The notes under the pieces are model-generated. The model worked only from the letters and a program-made list of their open reading frames with translations. It did not search any database and was not told the DNA's origin. Below, one piece after another: positions 5,102 through 7,449 of a DNA stretch of 7,449 nt (position 1 is its first letter; every line of letters begins with the position of its first letter). Location of the stretch: contig JAEMRJ010000048.1 in NCBI GenBank assembly GCA_016463365.1, forward strand, positions 7,700 to 15,148, given 5' to 3'. Made by a program: the position numbers and the translations under genes. The DNA is from Thermoleophilaceae bacterium (lineage in GTDB: Bacteria; Actinomycetota; Thermoleophilia; Solirubrobacterales; JACPNS01).

Positions 5102-7073
5102 ATGGCTTGACCACGGTGAACTTCAGCGTCCTCGTCGCCGAGCCGATTCCGGAATTTCCGACGGCATCCGTGGCGGTGAGCAGCACCTGGTAGTCACCTG
5201 GCTTCAGTGTTGTGCCGCCGATCCGCCCCCCGAAGGACAGTGAGGTGGTTCCGAGCGCGCCAGACGTCTTCGCCGTCTTCACTGTCTTGACAATCGTGCA
5301 CTTCTTCGCCGTTTTGTTCTTGCTTGTCGCTTTCACACACCTTGATCCGGACGTGCGCCCCGGGGTCCGCGACTGGAACTCAAGCGTGACTGAACCTGCC
5401 TCGTTCAAGGCGAAGGAGATCTTCGTGCCCTTTCTGGGCTTGGACTTGGCCACGGTCAGCGCTTTGACCTTCTTGTCGATCGCGAAGCTCTTGTTTGACA
5501 GCTTGGCGCTGGTGATCGAGGGAGCGCTGGTGTCAGCCGGGAACGGCAACGGCGAAGCCGGGATCACCGGCTTCGGAATGATGTGCGCGTAGACGTCGTA
5601 CTCGGAGTCGACGTCGTCGCTCGTCAGCAGAGCGTTCGTGTTGTAGGCGATGATGCTGCCGTCAGCCGAAGCACCCCAGCGGCGATTGATCGGCGGGTTG
5701 TCGTCGAACTGGAGGTTCATGTTGACCGAGCTGTTGGCATCGGTGGGCCCGGTCGAGATGAGCTTCACCGGTCCGCCGTTGAACCGGGCGTAGATGTCCG
5801 AGGAGTCAGCGTCGTTGTCGCTGGGCACATATGAGTCGCCACTCGAGAAGATCACTGCCGAGCCGTCCTTGCTGACCAGCTCGATCGTCGCGCCGCCATC
5901 TTCGGTGTCGCCCGCTGCCGCGGTGCCGCCGGTGAGCAGCGTGAGCACGTTGCCGGCCCCGGGCGGACCGACGGAGTAGCCGTCGTTGTCGTTCACGTCT
6001 GCGTCGTCCCCGTCAGCTGCGAGCAGCGGCGAGCCGGAGTTGAAGTAGACGGTGTCGCCGTCGGGGGACATGTCACCGAAGGTGCTGTGGCTGTTGCTCG
6101 CCGGATCGAGCGGGGAGGTTGAGACCCAGCGTGGCGAGATGCCGTCAAAGGTGAAGACGTCGCGCTTGTTCGTGTCGTCGATGGGAGTGAGCTGGATCGT
6201 TGTCTCGAAGGCGACGGCCGTGCCGTCGTGTGAGACGCCGCGGCAGTCCGTGATGCCCAGGATCTGCGGCGACGCCTCGTCTTGAGAGGTCGATGCCTGC
6301 GTCGTGACGCCGGACTGCCGACGGTAGACGTCGTAGCCCGTTCCATCGGTGTCAGAGACGACCATCGCTGAGCTGATCGCGAATGCGGTCACGCTGCCGC
6401 TGTCTGATGCGCCGCAGAATTCGGCGTCGGTGTTCAACTGAGGGTCGTCGGCCGAGGTGGAGACCTGCGTGGCATCCGGCGTCGGATCGTTCGGTCGGTA
6501 CGCGTAGATGTCCTCGCCGCCGCCATCCTGGTCGGTCAGCGCGAATTGCTGATCGCTGCTGAAGTACACCACCGAACCATCGGGGGTCACACCCTCAAAG
6601 TTGACGAACGAGGTGAGAGTCTGAGGGTCGTTCAATGATGTAGAAACGAGCTTGGCCACACCGTTCGTGATTGCATATATGTCGGTCCCCGACCCGTCAG
6701 TGTCGGCGACGGGGTCGAGCTGGCCGGTCGTCTCGACATAGAATGTCGACCCGTCGTCGGTGGCCCCGACGAGAGTGAGCGCGACGCTGGTGGCGAGCCC
6801 GGGAGTCAGAAACGTGATCGCGCCGTCCTTGTTCAGGTAGACGTCCCTCTGCTGCGGGTCTTCAGCGTCTGCGATGTCCGCAGGATCCAGCGGATCGCTG
6901 GTGCTGAAGAGCACGCCCGAGCCGTCCTGAAGCACTATCCCGTTGTCGTTGTAGGTATCGGTGTTCTTCGTGATCAGGCGGGTGAACGGATCTTCCGCCA
7001 CGGCCGCCTCAGGGCCAATGAGCGCGCCGAGCGCGATTACACAAGCAATGGACTTCGCACGCCAGTTTCTCAT
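5100..7073 (-). CDS. Secreted beta-propeller-like repeat protein with C-terminal Ig-like domain (657 aa)
   Basis: The start MRNWRAKSIACVIALG opens a signal peptide with probable cleavage after AVA (residue 26). The ribosome binding site is weak (GGTAG, 9 bases upstream), but no better start exists. Residues about 30-498 hold eight repeats of 54-67 residues, each with a D-[VIG]-[YF] strand (D77, 131, 188, 248, 305, 364, 426, 493). In most repeats a GG/STS turn follows and a DGSxVxF strand occurs, as in TolB/PD40-type propellers. Several repeats carry an acidic loop before this strand, such as DTDGSGTD. C220 and C277 occupy equivalent places in adjacent repeats. After a proline-rich linker (about 499-513), residues 514-657 form an Ig/FN3-like domain: lysine-rich, with C579 and C592, and ending GDYQVLLTATDAVGNSG...FTVVKP. 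From memory, that domain often closes secreted Thermoleophilia proteins. No catalytic residues are recognisable, so the function is unknown. The gene follows the carboxylase gene by 47 bases but is bracketed by a direct repeat, so the neighbourhood may be recent. Confidence 0.88.
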   Translation of the reverse strand: MRNWRAKSIACVIALGALIGPEAAVAEDPFTRLITKNTDTYNDNGIVLQDGSGVLFSTSDPLDPADIADAEDPQQRDVYLNKDGAITFLTPGLATSVALTLVGATDDGSTFYVETTGQLDPVADTDGSGTDIYAITNGVAKLVSTSLNDPQTLTSFVNFEGVTPDGSVVYFSSDQQFALTDQDGGGEDIYAYRPNDPTPDATQVSTSADDPQLNTDAEFCGASDSGSVTAFAISSAMVVSDTDGTGYDVYRRQSGVTTQASTSQDEASPQILGITDCRGVSHDGTAVAFETTIQLTPIDDTNKRDVFTFDGISPRWVSTSPLDPASNSHSTFGDMSPDGDTVYFNSGSPLLAADGDDADVNDNDGYSVGPPGAGNVLTLLTGGTAAAGDTEDGGATIELVSKDGSAVIFSSGDSYVPSDNDADSSDIYARFNGGPVKLISTGPTDANSSVNMNLQFDDNPPINRRWGASADGSIIAYNTNALLTSDDVDSEYDVYAHIIPKPVIPASPLPFPADTSAPSITSAKLSNKSFAIDKKVKALTVAKSKPRKGTKISFALNEAGSVTLEFQSRTPGRTSGSRCVKATSKNKTAKKCTIVKTVKTAKTSGALGTTSLSFGGRIGGTTLKPGDYQVLLTATDAVGNSGIGSATRTLKFTVVKP

Positions 7074-7098
7074 GCGACGAAACTACCAATTTTTCTCC

Positions 7099-7115
7099 GC
7101 GCCAACGAGTGGCGC
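7099..7115 (-). terminator. Weak hairpin just after the carboxylase gene
   Basis: GCGCCA (7099-7104) and TGGCGC (7110-7115) form a perfect 6-bp stem with a 5-base loop, 5 bases past the carboxylase stop. On the minus strand it is followed by GGAGAAAAA rather than a T-run, so it is a poor intrinsic terminator. It could be a partial terminator, or an operator for the 657-residue gene that starts 26 bases further on. Confidence 0.35.
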
Positions 7116-7119
7116 ACGG

Positions 7120-7149
7120 GCTACAGCGGAATATTCCCGTGCTTGCGCT
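7120..7149 (-). repeat. Direct repeat copy B (30 bases), 3' end of the carboxylase gene
   Basis: This is the partner of 5072-5101 (28/30 identical, same orientation). It spans the last eight codons and part of the codon before them, the stop, and one base beyond, in the intact carboxylase gene. It contains the palindrome GGAATATTCC (7128-7137), which is broken in the other copy. Confidence 0.9.
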
Positions 7150-7449
7150 TGGGCCGCTCGACTCGCTTGTTCTGCAGCATCTCAAGCGCCTTGATCAGCT
7201 TCGGGCGCGTCTCGTGGGGCACGATCACATCGTCGATGTAACCGCGCTCGGCAGCGCTGTAGGGGTTTGCAAAGCGCGCCTTGTAGTCGTCCATCAGCTT
7301 CTGGCGACGTTCGTCAGGTGTTGGTGACGCGCCGATGTCCTTGCGGTAAATGATGTTGACTGCGCCCTCGGGGCCCATCACCGCGACTTCTGCGGTCGGC
7401 CAGGCGAAGTTGAAGTCGGTGCCCAGGTGCTTGGAGGCCATGACGTCGT
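7121..7449 (-). CDS. Acyl-CoA carboxylase carboxyltransferase (beta) subunit, C-terminal part
   Basis: The last 108 residues of a PccB/AccD-type subunit are present; the rest (the family is about 510-540 residues) lies beyond the right edge. This subunit transfers the carboxyl group from biotin on the alpha/BCCP partner to an acyl-CoA such as acetyl- or propionyl-CoA, giving malonyl- or methylmalonyl-CoA in the cytoplasm. Recognisable family motifs are SKHLGTDFNFAWPTAEVAVMG, GAVNIIYRKDI, ARF.NPY.AAERGYIDDVI, an ETR after it, and the terminal KHGNIPL. The frame is open to the edge (…DVMASKHLG), so the ATG at 7441 is an internal methionine and not the start. The acyl substrate cannot be told from this part, so pccB and accD are both possible names. 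The final 30 bases are repeated downstream of the next gene. Confidence 0.93.
   Translation of the reverse strand, partial: DVMASKHLGTDFNFAWPTAEVAVMGPEGAVNIIYRKDIGASPTPDERRQKLMDDYKARFANPYSAAERGYIDDVIVPHETRPKLIKALEMLQNKRVERPKRKHGNIPL

Noticed and set aside
7128..7137. The palindrome GGAATATTCC within the direct repeat as a conserved protein-binding site
   Set aside because: It falls in coding sequence, and in the second copy one of the two mismatches breaks its centre (GGAACATTCC on the minus strand). The peptide rather than the palindrome is what is kept.
5072..7149. The repeat-bounded segment as a complete mobile element
   Set aside because: Only one gene, with no recombinase features, lies between the repeats, and no terminal inverted repeats are seen. 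The segment can only be called a possible insertion or element remnant.

Overview
The window looks like a piece of a high-GC actinobacterial chromosome, most likely class Thermoleophilia (Solirubrobacterales/Conexibacter-like). This rests on recognising two protein architectures: long secreted proteins built of four-cysteine Ig-like modules ending in a 'TWTVDTIPP' linker, and a lysine-rich C-terminal domain with a conserved cysteine pair closing a secreted beta-propeller-like protein. Both are, from memory, common in that class. No ribosomal or other phylogenetic marker is present, so the assignment is an inference.

All five supported genes lie on the minus strand, so the reading order runs from the right edge to the left. 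(1) At 7121-7449 is the 3' end of an acyl-CoA carboxylase carboxyltransferase (beta) subunit. (2) At 5100-7073 is a 657-residue secreted protein with eight repeats of about 60 residues, probably a beta-propeller with acidic metal-binding-like loops, plus a C-terminal Ig-like domain. (3) At 691-4914 is a 1407-residue secreted protein with a signal peptide, a tandemly duplicated N-terminal domain and eleven Ig-like/HYR-like modules with regularly placed cysteines. A strong hairpin at 650-684 follows it. (4) At 255-515 is an 86-residue acidic protein of unknown function with a good ribosome binding site. (5) At 1-192 is the N-terminus of a single-pass membrane protein that runs off the left edge.

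The most notable feature is a relic. Directly after the stop codon of the 657-residue gene lies an in-frame copy of the last eight codons and stop of the carboxylase gene (RKHGNIPL*). It is part of a 30-base direct repeat (5072-5101 and 7120-7149) that is 28/30 identical, and both differences are synonymous. The two copies bracket the 657-residue gene exactly. This suggests the gene was inserted at, or rearranged around, the 3' end of the carboxylase gene. No integrase, transposase, tRNA or CRISPR array is visible.

The two large genes probably encode exported cell-surface or extracellular proteins. Nothing in the sequence gives an enzymatic role, and neither has a visible sortase signal or C-terminal membrane anchor. 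The carboxylase is a housekeeping metabolic gene and appears functionally unrelated to its neighbours. A plausible promoter (4996-5024) suggests the 1407-residue gene is transcribed separately from the genes upstream of it.
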